Notes: generated by a model from the letters alone, not told the origin. DNA of 64,000 nucleotides from Chitinophaga caseinilytica (GCF_038396765.1 NZ_CP150096.1:787501-851500); one strand, 5' to 3'; numbered from the stretch's first letter, positions 24,033 through 35,793 are shown. Program-made: numbers and translations.

Positions 24033-24773
24033 TTATCTGCCTTGCATGGCTGTGAGCATGTTGCCGTAAACGGTGTTCAGGTTGCTGAGGTTGCGGGCCA
24101 GCAGCGTGATTTGTTCCTGCGTTTTCTTGGCATCGTCTACGCTGCCGCTCATGGCTTTGGAAGCTGTGAGGAGGTTGCTGTAGAAGCTGTTCATCGCTTT
24201 CAGGTGGTTATTGGTATCCTGCAGTTCCAGTTCGTAGATGGCGTTCAGGGAGGCCAGGTTTTTGGTCATGGACTGAACCTGCTCGTGGAAGTTGCGGGTA
24301 GACTCGGAAGCGTTGTTGAAGGTAGATACGGCTGCTGCTGCATTGGTGTAAGCCTGTGTCACGGAACCGATAGCGTTGGCAGCTTCGCGGGTTTTGGCGG
24401 TGTAATCGCCGGTGGCGGCTACTACATCGGAAATGTCGCGCATTTTGTCGACAGTGGTACCCAGTTTGGAGAAGTTGTCGCTCAGGCGGCTGAGGTTAGC
24501 GGGCGTGATGTCGGCTTCTTCCAGCATCTTGTCCATTTTGGCAAGGGTGGGGCTGCCGGCAACTACCACGCCACCAGCTGCGGGTGCAGGGCTGCTATCG
24601 GGAACGAATGCATAAACAAAGAAGATAAGGGCTTCTACGCTCAGACCCAGGATCAGTGCAATGTCTGCTCCAGGCCAGTGCTGCAGTTTGAAAAGTGCCC
24701 CGATGATCACCACCGATGCGGCGATACATACAAAGAAATTAAGCCATTTCGCTGTGTTAGGATTCATAGCCAT
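24033..24773 (-). CDS. gldL: Gliding motility/T9SS inner-membrane motor protein GldL
   Basis: This 246-residue protein has two membrane helices (about 10-30 and 38-57) joined by the invariant FKLQHWPGAD turn, and a cytoplasmic coiled tail of about 185 residues (repeated ASKAMSGSVDDAKKTQEQI-type heptads). GldL forms the five-subunit ring around the GldM dimer, and a charged residue in helix two (Glu in LSVEALIFF) uses the proton gradient. Two in-frame ATGs (24773 and 24767) are equally possible. The 119-base gap after gldK is longer than the other gaps in the operon. Confidence 0.97.
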   Translation of the reverse strand: MAMNPNTAKWLNFFVCIAASVVIIGALFKLQHWPGADIALILGLSVEALIFFVYAFVPDSSPAPAAGGVVVAGSPTLAKMDKMLEEADITPANLSRLSDNFSKLGTTVDKMRDISDVVAATGDYTAKTREAANAIGSVTQAYTNAAAAVSTFNNASESTRNFHEQVQSMTKNLASLNAIYELELQDTNNHLKAMNSFYSNLLTASKAMSGSVDDAKKTQEQITLLARNLSNLNTVYGNMLTAMQGR

Positions 24774-24892
24774 AGGTTAAAATTTAATTTTATGGGTGAT
24801 TAAAAGGTAAAAAGCTCGATGCATGCTTGCTGTGCTCATAATGATAGATTTTAAACGTGAGGTTTTATCACCAGGATTTCAGCTATTTATTC

Positions 24893-26178
24893 CTATTTCC
24901 TTTTGTTGAAATCGTTTTTGGACCGGCTCAGGAACGCGATGGTGCAACGGAAGCCGATGTAAGACTTCGCACTGTCCTGGTACTCGTAGGCACGCGTCCC
25001 GTTTTGCAGGAAGTGCCCGATATCCTTCCAGCTGCCTCCGCGGATGGTTTTCCGCTTCATCTTCGGCGGCGCGTTGTCGGCAACGTCCATCCGCAGATAA
25101 GGGTTCATATCGGAGGTGAAGGAATAGGCGTTCTGATAATAAATGTCCTGCGTCCACTCGGCTACGTTGCCGGCCATGTTGTACAGACCGTAATCGTTGG
25201 GCCAGTAAGCGTCGGCGCGCACGGTATAGAAACCACCGTCTTCCGGATAGTTACCGCGGCCGGGCTTGAAGTTGGCGAGCAGACAGCCTTTCTTGTTGCG
25301 GATATAATAACCGCCCCAGGGGTATGGCGCCTGTTCACGACCGCCGCGCGCGGCATATTCCCACTGCGCTTCAGACGGCAACTGGAATTTGTCTTCCGTG
25401 AAAAGCTTCTTGGAAGAACGGTAGTCGTCCCAGAACTTGGAGCGCCATTCGCAGAAGGTATTGGCCTGGTGCCAGTTTACGCCCACAACCGGATAGTTGT
25501 CGAACGCAGGGTGCCAGAAATACATACGCGTCATGGGCTCGTTATAAGCGTACGAGAAGTCGCGGATCCAGCAAAGGGTGTCCGGGTAAATGGGCACGTC
25601 TTTCCGGTCGATGAACTGGGAACGCGGTTTGTCCTTGTTCTCACGCAGCTTCGCCTTGTCCCAGTTGAAACGCTCCTCGTGGTATTTCAATTTACGAACG
25701 TCGATCTCCACGCGGCCGTACAACCGGTCTTCCGGAGAATACATCATCGCGTCGAGCTTTTCGTAAGTCGATTTGTCTTTCCAGTTGATCTTCTGTTTCC
25801 AATCAACATAGTCTACCCCGTTATCATTCTTCACATGCCCCATGAGCACGTGCGCCATGGAATCGATCACCCAGTTCACGAACTGACGGTACTCGTTGTT
25901 CGTGATTTCGGTGGCATCCATGTAAAAACCGGAGATCGAGATCGACTTATTCCTTGCCGTGAAGGAATAATTCACATCCTCGTCGTTCGGCCCCATGTGA
26001 AAAGTCCCGGAAGGAACATAAACCATTCCATAAGGTACGGGGGAGTGTACTTCGGCCTGGGACTAACGCCTATCAACTGACCCTGTGCGTTCTTGGCGGA
26101 TTTGCCCCCGCCACCGCAACTGGCCAGCAATACCGCCAGCAGCACGACCAACAGCCCACTACAATAATTAAGCTTCAT
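24893..26178 (-). CDS. gldK: Gliding motility/T9SS lipoprotein GldK, frameshifted in this sequence
   Basis: Two frames join into one protein of about 428 residues. The first (from ATG 26178) has the lipoprotein signal MKLNYCSGLLVVLLAVLLASC (Cys21) and a GGGGKS linker. The second, from about 26038, carries the formylglycine-generating-enzyme-like (SUMF1/FGE) fold typical of GldK, with MVYVPSGTFHMGPNDED and the closing IRGGSW and IGFRCTIAF. The break is at a C5 run on the minus strand (26039-26043). One more C gives YTPPVPYGMVYVPSG without a gap. GldK and GldN form the outer-membrane ring of the T9SS. Loss would abolish secretion and gliding, so a base-call error is the simplest explanation. 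Confidence 0.88.
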
Positions 26179-26582
26179 AAGGGTGACTTTCATTAGAATA
26201 CGTTTTTTCTTTAACCTGCCAGATGCTTCTGCCAAACGACAAGACAACACTACAGTCACGCTTTTCACCTGGTTGTATCACAGAAAGATAGCAAATGTAT
26301 TATTTTTTTTAATCCGTAGTATGTTTTCTTCCAACTTTTTCAACCGCACATTTCCCGGCTACGCAATATAGTAAAACGAAGGTTTTAACATTTTATTATG
26401 TCGCAACACCGATCGCCGGCAATTTAGCAGCACGCTCCGGGGATAACGCCTTTCCGTAAAGGCCTGTCCGTCAAGTCCAAATACGCATTTACAATAAATA
26501 TAATATTTATTTGGAAATAATCAACGCAGGATTTTCCTCCGAAATGCTAATTTATCAAAGGGAATGCAATTTACAACAATTC
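26179..26582 (-). promoter_or_regulatory. Upstream region of gldKLMN (404 bases, no gene)
   Basis: A -7 element TACATTTG on the minus strand (26299-26292) gives a leader of about 108 bases for gldK. Further out are a perfect hairpin GCCTTT-CCGT-AAAGGC (26448-26463) and an AT-rich dyad AATAAATA/TATTTATT (about 26493-26511). No -33 box at standard distance, and no coding potential I can support. Confidence 0.45.
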
Positions 26583-28628
<2,046 letters not shown>

Positions 28629-28652
28629 CTTGCCTTGTTTTTTTGCGAAAAT

Positions 28653-28682
28653 AAAAAAGGGGAACATCATTCGATGCTCCCC
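28653..28682 (-). terminator. Terminator of hemD
   Basis: GGGGAACATC (28659-28668) pairs with GATGCTCCCC (28673-28682; one G-T pair) around ATTC, followed by TTTTTT on the minus strand. It ends just 25 bases before the start of the DUF255 gene. Confidence 0.8.
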
Positions 28683-28706
28683 CGATAATTTTCGTAAAGG
28701 TCGATA

Positions 28707-29483
28707 TTATTTTTGAAGTCCCTGCAGGAATTGTTCCAGCGCGGCCACCATGGAGGGGGCTTGCGGTGCGGGGGCTTTGATGTCGAGTTTCAGGCCGGCT
28801 TCTTCCACGGCGGCGGAGGTGGTGGGACCGAATGCGCCGATGCGGGTGCCGTTCTGTTTGAATTTCGGAACGTTTTCGAAGAGGGATTTCACGCCGTAGG
28901 GGCTGAAAAACACGATGAGGTCGTATTCTGTTTTCAGGACTTCCGACACGTCGTTCGAAACGGTTTTGTACAGCGTTGCTGCAGCATAGTCACACTTGTT
29001 TGCCTTCAGCCATTCTTCGATGTCTTTTTTCTGGCTGTCTGCACTGGGGAAGAGGAATTTCTCGTTTTCCCTGTGTTTGTTCATGACTTCCAGGAGGCTT
29101 TTGGTAGAACCGTCTGCCCCGTAAAACACTTTACGTTTGCGGTAAAGGATGAATTTCTGGAGATAGAGTGCAACCGCTTCTGTAATGCAAAAATATTTGC
29201 ATTCCTGCGATACCTTAACTTTCAGTTCCTCGCAAATACGAAAGAAGTGATCTACGGCATTCCTGCTGGTGAAAATCACTGCGGAATGGTTGACAATATC
29301 AATCTTCTGCTTGCGGAACTCCTTACCAGGCACACCTTCTACCCTGATGAACGGAAAGAAGTCCAACCGGACGTTGAATTTCTTAGCGAGGTCGAAATAA
29401 GGTGATTTCTCTGTTTCTGGCTTAGGTTGGGAAATTAGGATCGTCAGTTGTTTTTCCTCTTTTTTTGGCCCGCCTTTGATCAT
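28707..29483 (-). CDS. hemD: Uroporphyrinogen-III synthase
   Basis: A 258-residue protein with the two-lobed HemD fold: ILISQPKPETEKSPYF at the first lobe, AVIFTSRNAVDHFF (about 88-101) and, in the second lobe, LIVFFSPYGVKSLFEN (about 185-200) and IGAFGPTTSAAVEEAGL. It closes hydroxymethylbilane to uroporphyrinogen III in heme and siroheme synthesis. HemD proteins are poorly conserved, so the call rests on these two motifs and on the neighbouring DUF4271 gene, a usual partner in this phylum. Some members instead act in related reactions. Confidence 0.85.
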   Translation of the reverse strand: MIKGGPKKEEKQLTILISQPKPETEKSPYFDLAKKFNVRLDFFPFIRVEGVPGKEFRKQKIDIVNHSAVIFTSRNAVDHFFRICEELKVKVSQECKYFCITEAVALYLQKFILYRKRKVFYGADGSTKSLLEVMNKHRENEKFLFPSADSQKKDIEEWLKANKCDYAAATLYKTVSNDVSEVLKTEYDLIVFFSPYGVKSLFENVPKFKQNGTRIGAFGPTTSAAVEEAGLKLDIKAPAPQAPSMVAALEQFLQGLQK

Positions 29484-29574
29484 ACGAAATTTGCTCTTGT
29501 GTTAACAATGTGGCTTCCTTACGGGTTACCAGTTAACCAAAGTAAAAGTACCTTTGTGATTATTAAAACCGGCA

Positions 29575-30504
29575 CTACTTCGAATGCGCAAAGGTAAAGA
29601 AAAAATGCAATTTGCTGAAGGAGAGATATTGACGCACGAGTGAATAGGACCTTACGTACCTGTACACAACCAGTAATACAATAAAAAATATCGATATATA
29701 GAGGCAAATACTGGCAATTTCCGGTGAACAGAACGCCAAAACCACCAGGAACGGCGCCAGCAAAATCCCCAGCACCTTGTTGATCAGGTAGAGGATGAAA
29801 ACGTACGCATCCACCAGTTCCTCACTCCCGAAAAGCCATCCGCAGAACCGCAGCACCACGTATTTTATGAGATAAATGATCCCGACCAGCAGCATCAGCC
29901 CCGGTATGAGCATCCAGGCGATGGCGCCCGTAGGGTAATCGAGCCGGTACATGAGCAGGTATAAATACAGGCCCAGGCTGATGACGAAGAAGAAATTCAG
30001 GAGGAAGTTCGGGAAGGGCGACTGCGAAAGCTGGTCTTTCAACTGCCGCTGGCTCAGCGTGGGGTTGAAAAAGGCGCGGAACATATCGTTGAAATATTTC
30101 AGGTAGGAACTGCGGATGATGCCCAACAGCAGTAACACGCCGGCCACGAGGTACACCAGCCAGTCTTGCCCCGTACTTTTGCGGGCGGGATTGACGTCGA
30201 GCAGTACGGGCTTGCCTTTGCGGGAAAGAAAGGTGTTCTTTTCGAGGAGCGACCGCATGATGGTGTCATACGCATGCACTTTGGGCGCAGCGGCCAGCAG
30301 CGAGTCTGCCACCCGGGCCTTCAGCGAGTCTGCCGCATGAAGCGCCGCGGTTTGAGCGGAATCTGGCTTACCTTTGTGCGCAGCGGCGGGCCTGGTGGCG
30401 GTGGCAGCAGGGGTTTGCCGGGTGGCTGCAGGCTTCTTTTTCGCGGAACTGTCGGCCTGCGCCATCGTTTGGAGGGCACATACGATCAGCATCCATATCA
30501 TCAT
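29575..30504 (-). CDS. DUF4271 membrane protein
   Basis: A 309-residue protein with an N-terminal signal segment (MMIWMLIVCALQTMAQA), an Ala/Lys/Pro-rich region of about 60 residues, and six or so membrane helices from about residue 120 onward (WLVYLVAGVLLLLGIIRSS is the first). It matches the DUF4271 family, which is largely restricted to Bacteroidota and commonly lies ahead of hemD. Function unknown. I prefer the ATG at 30504 over the TTG at 30516. It is probably co-transcribed with hemD, 91 bases on, from the -7 element at 30556-30563. Confidence 0.8.
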   Translation of the reverse strand: MMIWMLIVCALQTMAQADSSAKKKPAATRQTPAATATRPAAAHKGKPDSAQTAALHAADSLKARVADSLLAAAPKVHAYDTIMRSLLEKNTFLSRKGKPVLLDVNPARKSTGQDWLVYLVAGVLLLLGIIRSSYLKYFNDMFRAFFNPTLSQRQLKDQLSQSPFPNFLLNFFFVISLGLYLYLLMYRLDYPTGAIAWMLIPGLMLLVGIIYLIKYVVLRFCGWLFGSEELVDAYVFILYLINKVLGILLAPFLVVLAFCSPEIASICLYISIFFIVLLVVYRYVRSYSLVRQYLSFSKLHFFFTFAHSK

Positions 30505-30555
30505 CCAGGTTCGCAACGGCTAAAATTTTATAATGCAACTTAACTTTTCCAGTTC

Positions 30556-30563
30556 CAAAAATA
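30556..30563 (-). promoter_or_regulatory. -7 element (TATTTTTG), DUF4271-hemD
   Basis: TATTTTTG on the minus strand fits TAnnTTTG and would give a leader of about 45 bases. Confidence 0.4.
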
Positions 30564-30628
30564 TCAACAAAACTGACATGTATTTTCGAGGTTTGCAAAT
30601 TAATCCCCTAAAACTTTTCTAAGCGCGC

Positions 30629-31753
30629 ATGGCCGGAATCTATCTCCACATACCGTTTTGCAAAAAGGCTTGCCATTACTGCAACTTTCACTTCTCTACT
30701 TCCCTGCAGTTGCGGGGCGAGATGGTGGATTGCATCGCGGCCGAAGCGGTCCTCCAGCGCAGCTACCTCCAGGGCCAGCCCGTGGGCACCGTCTACTTCG
30801 GAGGCGGCACTCCCAGCCTCATCGGCCCGGAAGCCATTCAACGTTTGCTGGACGTTCTCCGCCAGCATTACGACATCCTCCCCGACGCGGAAATCACCCT
30901 GGAAGCCAATCCGGACGATCTTTCGCCCGAAAACCTCCGCGCTTTCCGGGCTACGGGCGTCAACCGCCTCAGCATCGGGGTGCAGTCGTTTTTCGAAGAA
31001 GACCTGAAATGGATGAACCGCGCCCACCATGCGGAACAGTCCATCGATTGTTTGAAAGAAGCCCGCGCAGCGGGGTTCGATAACTTCAGCATCGATCTCA
31101 TTTACGGCGGCCCCACTCTTACCGACGAGCGCTGGCTGGCCAATATCCACCAGGCCGTGGCGCTGAACATCCCCCACCTGTCTTGCTACGCCCTTACCGT
31201 GGAGCCCGGCACCGCGCTCGATCATTTCATCCAGCACCACAAAATCCCGCCCATCGACCCCGACCGTGCCGCCAAGCATTTCGGCATCCTCATGGAAACC
31301 CTCGAAACAGCGGGGTACGAACATTACGAGATTTCCAACTTCGCGCTGCCCGGCAAGCGTTCGAAGCACAACAGCAGTTACTGGCAGGGGAAACATTACC
31401 TCGGCCTCGGCCCTTCCGCCCATTCGTTCAACGGCACTTCGCGGCAGTGGAACATCGCCAACAACCCGCTGTACATCCAAAGCATCAAAAAAGATACGGT
31501 GCCGTTCGAGATCGAAATGCTCAGTCCCAGCATGGCGCTGAACGAACATATCATGATCTCGCTGCGCACGGAAGCCGGATGCCAGCTGGAAACCGTGGCG
31601 GAGCGATTCGGGGCCGACAAGAAATCGGCGCTCCTCGCCGCCAGCCGCGAGTTCATCCGCAAAGGCTGGATGCGGCAAGACGATGACCGCCTCACGCTCA
31701 CGCGCGAAGGAAAATTCTTTGCCGACGGTATTGCCGCCGCGCTTTTCTTTTAA
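30629..31753 (+). CDS. hemW: Radical SAM heme chaperone HemW
   Basis: A 374-residue radical-SAM protein of the HemN-like family. The iron-sulfur cluster motif is CKKACHYCNF (Cys11, Cys15, Cys18), followed by TVYFGGGTPSLI (SAM site), EANPDDL and RLSIGVQSF. Compared with true HemN it is shorter and opens MAGIYLHIPFC, both marks of HemW, which binds heme and delivers it to respiratory proteins rather than oxidising coproporphyrinogen. The C-terminal HemN domain is present. It lies near hemD but is transcribed the other way and converges with gpsA, the stop codons interlocked over TTAA. Confidence 0.92.
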   Translation: MAGIYLHIPFCKKACHYCNFHFSTSLQLRGEMVDCIAAEAVLQRSYLQGQPVGTVYFGGGTPSLIGPEAIQRLLDVLRQHYDILPDAEITLEANPDDLSPENLRAFRATGVNRLSIGVQSFFEEDLKWMNRAHHAEQSIDCLKEARAAGFDNFSIDLIYGGPTLTDERWLANIHQAVALNIPHLSCYALTVEPGTALDHFIQHHKIPPIDPDRAAKHFGILMETLETAGYEHYEISNFALPGKRSKHNSSYWQGKHYLGLGPSAHSFNGTSRQWNIANNPLYIQSIKKDTVPFEIEMLSPSMALNEHIMISLRTEAGCQLETVAERFGADKKSALLAASREFIRKGWMRQDDDRLTLTREGKFFADGIAAALFF

Positions 31754-32769
31754 ATCAGTCCTTTTTCCAGCTCGAGGAAAGCTTCTTCGGGATGCAGCTG
31801 CTCCCAAAGTATCGCGTAGATTTTCTGTGCGATGGGCATGTATGCGCCGATGCGCCCGTTGATCTCCGCGATGCAACGGCTCGCATAATACCCTTCCGCG
31901 ATCATGTTCAGTTCCAGCTGCACCGCCTTAACGCTGTAGCCTTTGCCGATCATGTTGCCGAAGGTGCGGTTGCGGCTGTGGAGCGAATAGCACGTTACCA
32001 GCAGATCGCCGAGATAGGCGCTGGCGTTGTAGTTGTGCGTCACGGCTTCGCGGCCGCTGCCGGCTTCGTACTGGCCGTATTTCTCCAGGAATTCCTGCAT
32101 TTCTCGGAAGCAGTTCGTGATGAACACGCTGAGGAAATTATCGCCGTATTCGAGGCCATGCGCAATGCCGGCGCCCATCGCGTAAATATTTTTCAGCACG
32201 GCGGCGAACTGCACGCCGTTGAGGTCGGTATTGGCGATGGTCTGAAGATAACTGTTCGTGAAAAGTGCGGCGATCGATTCGGCTGCTTCGAGATCGGTAC
32301 CGGAAAACGTCAGGTAAGACAGCTTTTCGTTGGCCACTTCCTCTGCGTGGCAGGGCCCGGTGATGGTGAAGTATTTTTCCGCCGGCACGTTGAACCGCTC
32401 GGCGAGGTAATCGTTGATGAGTTGATTGGTGACGGGAACGAGGCCTTTGATGGCCGAGATCACTTTCTTTCCTTCGAACGCATCGGCCGGGAGCTGTTCG
32501 AGCACGGCGGGGAGAAATGCGGACGGTACGGACAGGATGACGATATCGCTGGCTGCCACCACTTCCGCAGCGCGGCTGTTCAGTGAAAGCAGGCTCGTAT
32601 CGAAGTAAACGGAGGTGAGATAATGTTTGTTATGATGGCGCAACTGCATGTGTTTGATGGTTTCTTCGTTGCGTATCCACCAGTGAATATGATTATTGTT
32701 GTCTGTCAGTATTTTGGCGAGTGCGGTTGACCAGCTGCCGCTTCCAATGATCCCGATATGGTTTGCCAT
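31750..32769 (-). CDS. gpsA: Glycerol-3-phosphate dehydrogenase [NAD(P)+]
   Basis: A 339-residue enzyme that reduces dihydroxyacetone phosphate to sn-glycerol 3-phosphate for phospholipid synthesis in the cytoplasm. It has an N-terminal Rossmann fold (IGIIGSGSWSTALAKIL, residues 4-20), VILSVPSAFL, the GPCHAEEVA substrate segment, and the catalytic lysine in AAVLKNIYAMGAGIAHGL. A -7 element (TACCTTTG) lies about 27 bases before the start, so it has its own promoter and is separate from the exporter operon whose terminator lies further upstream. Confidence 0.95.
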   Translation of the reverse strand: MANHIGIIGSGSWSTALAKILTDNNNHIHWWIRNEETIKHMQLRHHNKHYLTSVYFDTSLLSLNSRAAEVVAASDIVILSVPSAFLPAVLEQLPADAFEGKKVISAIKGLVPVTNQLINDYLAERFNVPAEKYFTITGPCHAEEVANEKLSYLTFSGTDLEAAESIAALFTNSYLQTIANTDLNGVQFAAVLKNIYAMGAGIAHGLEYGDNFLSVFITNCFREMQEFLEKYGQYEAGSGREAVTHNYNASAYLGDLLVTCYSLHSRNRTFGNMIGKGYSVKAVQLELNMIAEGYYASRCIAEINGRIGAYMPIAQKIYAILWEQLHPEEAFLELEKGLI

Positions 32770-32795
32770 GCGCTTCTGTTCCGTTTGGTTGGGCG

Positions 32796-32803
32796 CAAAG
32801 GTA
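32796..32803 (-). promoter_or_regulatory. -7 element (TACCTTTG), gpsA
   Basis: TACCTTTG on the minus strand fits TAnnTTTG, giving a leader of about 20 bases. It is the same octamer as in front of the DinB gene. Confidence 0.5.
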
Positions 32804-32851
32804 CGAAAATATAAAGTTACGGCTGGCTGGTGCCTTGTATTGCGATGTATG

Positions 32852-32886
32852 TAAAAACAAAAGGGGCGGCTCGTGAAAGCCGCCCC
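32852..32886 (-). terminator. Terminator of the exporter operon
   Basis: GGGGCGGCT (32863-32871) pairs perfectly with AGCCGCCCC (32878-32886), loop CGTGAA, followed on the minus strand by TTTTGTTTTT. It is 22 bases after the last gene of the operon. Confidence 0.88.
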
Positions 32887-32907
32887 TGCATTATATTTCA
32901 GGTATAA

Positions 32908-34308
32908 TTACTTCTTCGCTTCGAACAGTTCTGAACGGGGTACCACTTTCACCTTTTTACCGTTTTCCAGCTCGCGCGATACCGCGGTGTACGGACCGCT
33001 CACCACGCTTTCGCCGGCTTTGAGGCCGGAGGTGATCTGGATATTGTTATCGTCCTGGATGCCGGTGGTTACTTTGCGGAGCAGCACGGTATTGTCGGCC
33101 TGCAGCACGAATACCACTTCCTGGAAATCTTGCCGCTGGGTACCGCCGCCGCCTTCCGCATCTGCGGCATTGGCGGTGTTGGCGTTGTTTTCCTTCGGCG
33201 CTTTTTTCGCGGATTTATCCTTCTTCGTGGTATCGGAAAGATCGCGGGTAGTTACGGCGTTGATGGGAATGGAAAGCACGTTTTTCTCGGTGCGCGTCTG
33301 GATGTCTACGTTGGCAGACATGCCGGGGCGGAACGGGAACCGGCGCGGGTTGTTGGGATCGAGCAGGTCTTTGTAAGACGATACCAGGATGCGGATGCGC
33401 ACCACATAGTTCGTTACCTGCTCGGCAGAAGAGGTGCTGGTAGTGGAAGCCGTTGCCGCGCCTTTGGAGGAGCTGGCGATCTGGGTCACCAGGCCTTTGA
33501 ATTTGCGGCCGGTATAAGCATCGACTTCTATCAGCGCGGAATCGCCGACCTTTACTTTCGGGATATCGTTTTCACCAACGTCTACCTGCACTTCCATGGT
33601 AGACATATCGGCGATGCGCAGCATTTCGGTACCCGACATCTGCCCCGTTCCTACCACGCGCTCGCCTTCTTCCACGGAAAGGAGGCTCACGGTGCCGCCT
33701 GTGGGCGCGGCGATGGTGGTACGGCTGAGGTTTTTGTTCGCTTCAGCCAGGTTCGCTTCGGCGCTGGCCACGGCGAATTTGTTGGCGTTGATGCGCTGGC
33801 TGGCGGCATTGTAGTCAGACAGGGCGGCTTTGTAGGTAGCGTCTGCCGTTTCGAATTCCTGGCGGCTGATCACTTTTTCCTTATACAATTGGTTGTTACG
33901 GTCGTAGGAAGCCTTGGCCTGGTCGAGCCGGGCCTTGAAAGCCGCGAGCGCCGCGGTGGCGTTGGCAAGCTCCGCCTGCGTCTGGGAAACGGCGGCTACC
34001 TGCCGGTCGCGGTTGGAGGCGTAGATGTCTGCGTATATGTGCGCCAACGTCTGTCCTTTCATCACGGAATCACCTTCCTTCACGAGCAACTTGGTAATTT
34101 CACCGGAAACGTCGGAGCTAACTTTCACTTCCACTTCCGGATAAATTTTGCCGGACGCGGAAACGATTTCGATGATATCCTTATCGGAAGCCTTGTCTAT
34201 AGCTACTTTCAGCCCTTCGTCCTTCCCTGATCCGCGGACGATGGCTACAATGACGATAAGGGCCACCAGGGCCCCTATCCACCAAAAAATCTTTTTTCTT
34301 TTCTTCAT
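32908..34308 (-). CDS. Periplasmic adaptor subunit (HlyD/MacA type), second in the operon
   Basis: A 466-residue membrane-fusion protein with an N-terminal anchor helix (about 8-24), a lipoyl half-domain (IYPEVEVKVSSDVSGEITKLLVKEGDSV in part), a coiled-coil hairpin (about 115-205), the second lipoyl half with APTGGTVSLLSVEEGERV, and beta-barrel and membrane-proximal domains. Such proteins bridge an inner-membrane ABC permease and the TolC channel, as MacA does for MacB. The region near 375-405 holds a Lys/Asn/Ala-rich insert (KKDKSAKKAPKENNANTANA), probably an unstructured loop. Last gene of the operon, 30 bases after the TolC gene. Confidence 0.9.
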   Translation of the reverse strand: MKKRKKIFWWIGALVALIVIVAIVRGSGKDEGLKVAIDKASDKDIIEIVSASGKIYPEVEVKVSSDVSGEITKLLVKEGDSVMKGQTLAHIYADIYASNRDRQVAAVSQTQAELANATAALAAFKARLDQAKASYDRNNQLYKEKVISRQEFETADATYKAALSDYNAASQRINANKFAVASAEANLAEANKNLSRTTIAAPTGGTVSLLSVEEGERVVGTGQMSGTEMLRIADMSTMEVQVDVGENDIPKVKVGDSALIEVDAYTGRKFKGLVTQIASSSKGAATASTTSTSSAEQVTNYVVRIRILVSSYKDLLDPNNPRRFPFRPGMSANVDIQTRTEKNVLSIPINAVTTRDLSDTTKKDKSAKKAPKENNANTANAADAEGGGGTQRQDFQEVVFVLQADNTVLLRKVTTGIQDDNNIQITSGLKAGESVVSGPYTAVSRELENGKKVKVVPRSELFEAKK

Positions 34309-34338
34309 ATACGCTTTGTATTACTGTGTCATGGAACA

Positions 34339-35793
34339 CTACAGCGTAATTTTCTGATCGCGATAGAATTCCAGTAGTTTAACTTTGAAAATATAGTCGT
34401 ACAAGGCGGAGACGCGTTCGATCTGCGCCTTGAAAAGGTTCGTTTGCGTGGTGACGTATTCCACGGTGTTCATGAGCCCTACTTCGAAGCGTTTCGTCGC
34501 GAAGTCGAACGCTTTCTGGGAAGCCCGTTCCGTGGTGATGGACGCCTGGTATTTCTGATAGGCGCCAACAGCGTCTGCATGGGCGGTATAAACATCCTGG
34601 CGGAGCTGGAGGCGATTGATGTCTTGCGTCAGTTTCCGGTTTTCCAGGTCGATCTTCGCGCGTTCCACCTGTCCGCGCAGCTGCCATCCGTTGAAGATAG
34701 GGAAGCTGAGGGAAATACCGATATTCTGGCCGAAGTTATCCGACAGCTGGCGGCCCACGGTATATTTCCGGGTAGCGCGGTTGTTGAATTTATCGTAGGT
34801 GAAAACGGTATCCAGGGGGTTCGATTTCGGGAAACCGATGCTGGAAACGTAGGTTACGAAGTTATCAGGACCGTACTGTTCGTAGCGGATACCGCCGGCG
34901 AGCCGCGTATCTGCGCCGGCATTGGCGCGGAGGCGGGGATACATGGCGCCTTTGGCGGCGGAAAGCGTTTTGTCCGCCGATTTCACGCGCATTTCGTCTG
35001 ACCGGTATTGCGGCTGGATCGAAAGTGCGGAGCTGAACACCATTTCCGGCGAAGTTTCCGTGAGGTTGATCACGGGCACGGCGGCGATGTTGTCGGGGAT
35101 TTTGGTATCGAAAGGCACTTCAAAGCCCAGGTTCAGCAAGGCTTTCATCTGGAGCGTCCGTAAAATGACGGCATTTTCGGCGGTTACCAGCGTGGAGCTG
35201 TCGCGCGCCAGCTGCGCTTCCAGGTCTGCCTGGTTGCTTTCGGGCACCGATCCTGCCAGCACGAGTTTCTTCGTGTTTTCCAGCTGTGCCTTGCTCAGGT
35301 CTACCTGCGCACGGCTGATTTTCACCTGTTCCCCGGCCAGGAGTATCTGCAGGAACGCGTTCGCCACGTTCACACCCATATCGTTCCGCGCTTTTTCCAG
35401 CAGGTAATTCTGCGCGTACACTTCGTATTTGGAAGAAGCCACCGTATTCCGTTTCTGGAACCAGCCGAACAGGTCTGCCCCGGCCGAAAGGCCCAGGCTG
35501 GCGTTGAACGTGGCCTTGTTATCGAACTGGTTGGTGGTAATGTTGATGGACCGGCCGAAGATATAGCCTGCGCTCCCGTTGCCCGTAAGCGTCGGCAGCA
35601 TGGACATCCTGTCGACTTTCAGCGTCAGTTCCGCCAGCCGTTTGTTCAGCACGCTTTGCTGCAACGTCAGGTTATGGCTGAGGGCGTACTCGTAACAACG
35701 CTGGTACGTCCACTCCCCTTCCTGCGCCATTGCCGGGCGGACAGACAATACCAAAGCCACGATGAGGGCGGTAAAAGCGGGCGAAAATTTCAT
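34339..35793 (-). CDS. TolC-family outer-membrane channel
   Basis: A 484-residue outer-membrane efflux protein with a signal peptide (MKFSPAFTALIVALVLSVRPAMAQ) and two OEP repeats made of long helices and short strands (first about 35-230, second about 270-470). Landmarks are NKRLAELTLKVDRMSMLPTL, GLSAGADLFGWFQKRN and GISLSFPIFNGWQLRGQVE (the typical P-IFNG turn). It forms the exit duct for the ABC permeases in this operon. The start at 35793 is chosen for its signal peptide; the frame is open to 35946. The 149-base gap to the ATPase is the largest in the operon. Confidence 0.9.
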   Translation of the reverse strand: MKFSPAFTALIVALVLSVRPAMAQEGEWTYQRCYEYALSHNLTLQQSVLNKRLAELTLKVDRMSMLPTLTGNGSAGYIFGRSINITTNQFDNKATFNASLGLSAGADLFGWFQKRNTVASSKYEVYAQNYLLEKARNDMGVNVANAFLQILLAGEQVKISRAQVDLSKAQLENTKKLVLAGSVPESNQADLEAQLARDSSTLVTAENAVILRTLQMKALLNLGFEVPFDTKIPDNIAAVPVINLTETSPEMVFSSALSIQPQYRSDEMRVKSADKTLSAAKGAMYPRLRANAGADTRLAGGIRYEQYGPDNFVTYVSSIGFPKSNPLDTVFTYDKFNNRATRKYTVGRQLSDNFGQNIGISLSFPIFNGWQLRGQVERAKIDLENRKLTQDINRLQLRQDVYTAHADAVGAYQKYQASITTERASQKAFDFATKRFEVGLMNTVEYVTTQTNLFKAQIERVSALYDYIFKVKLLEFYRDQKITL

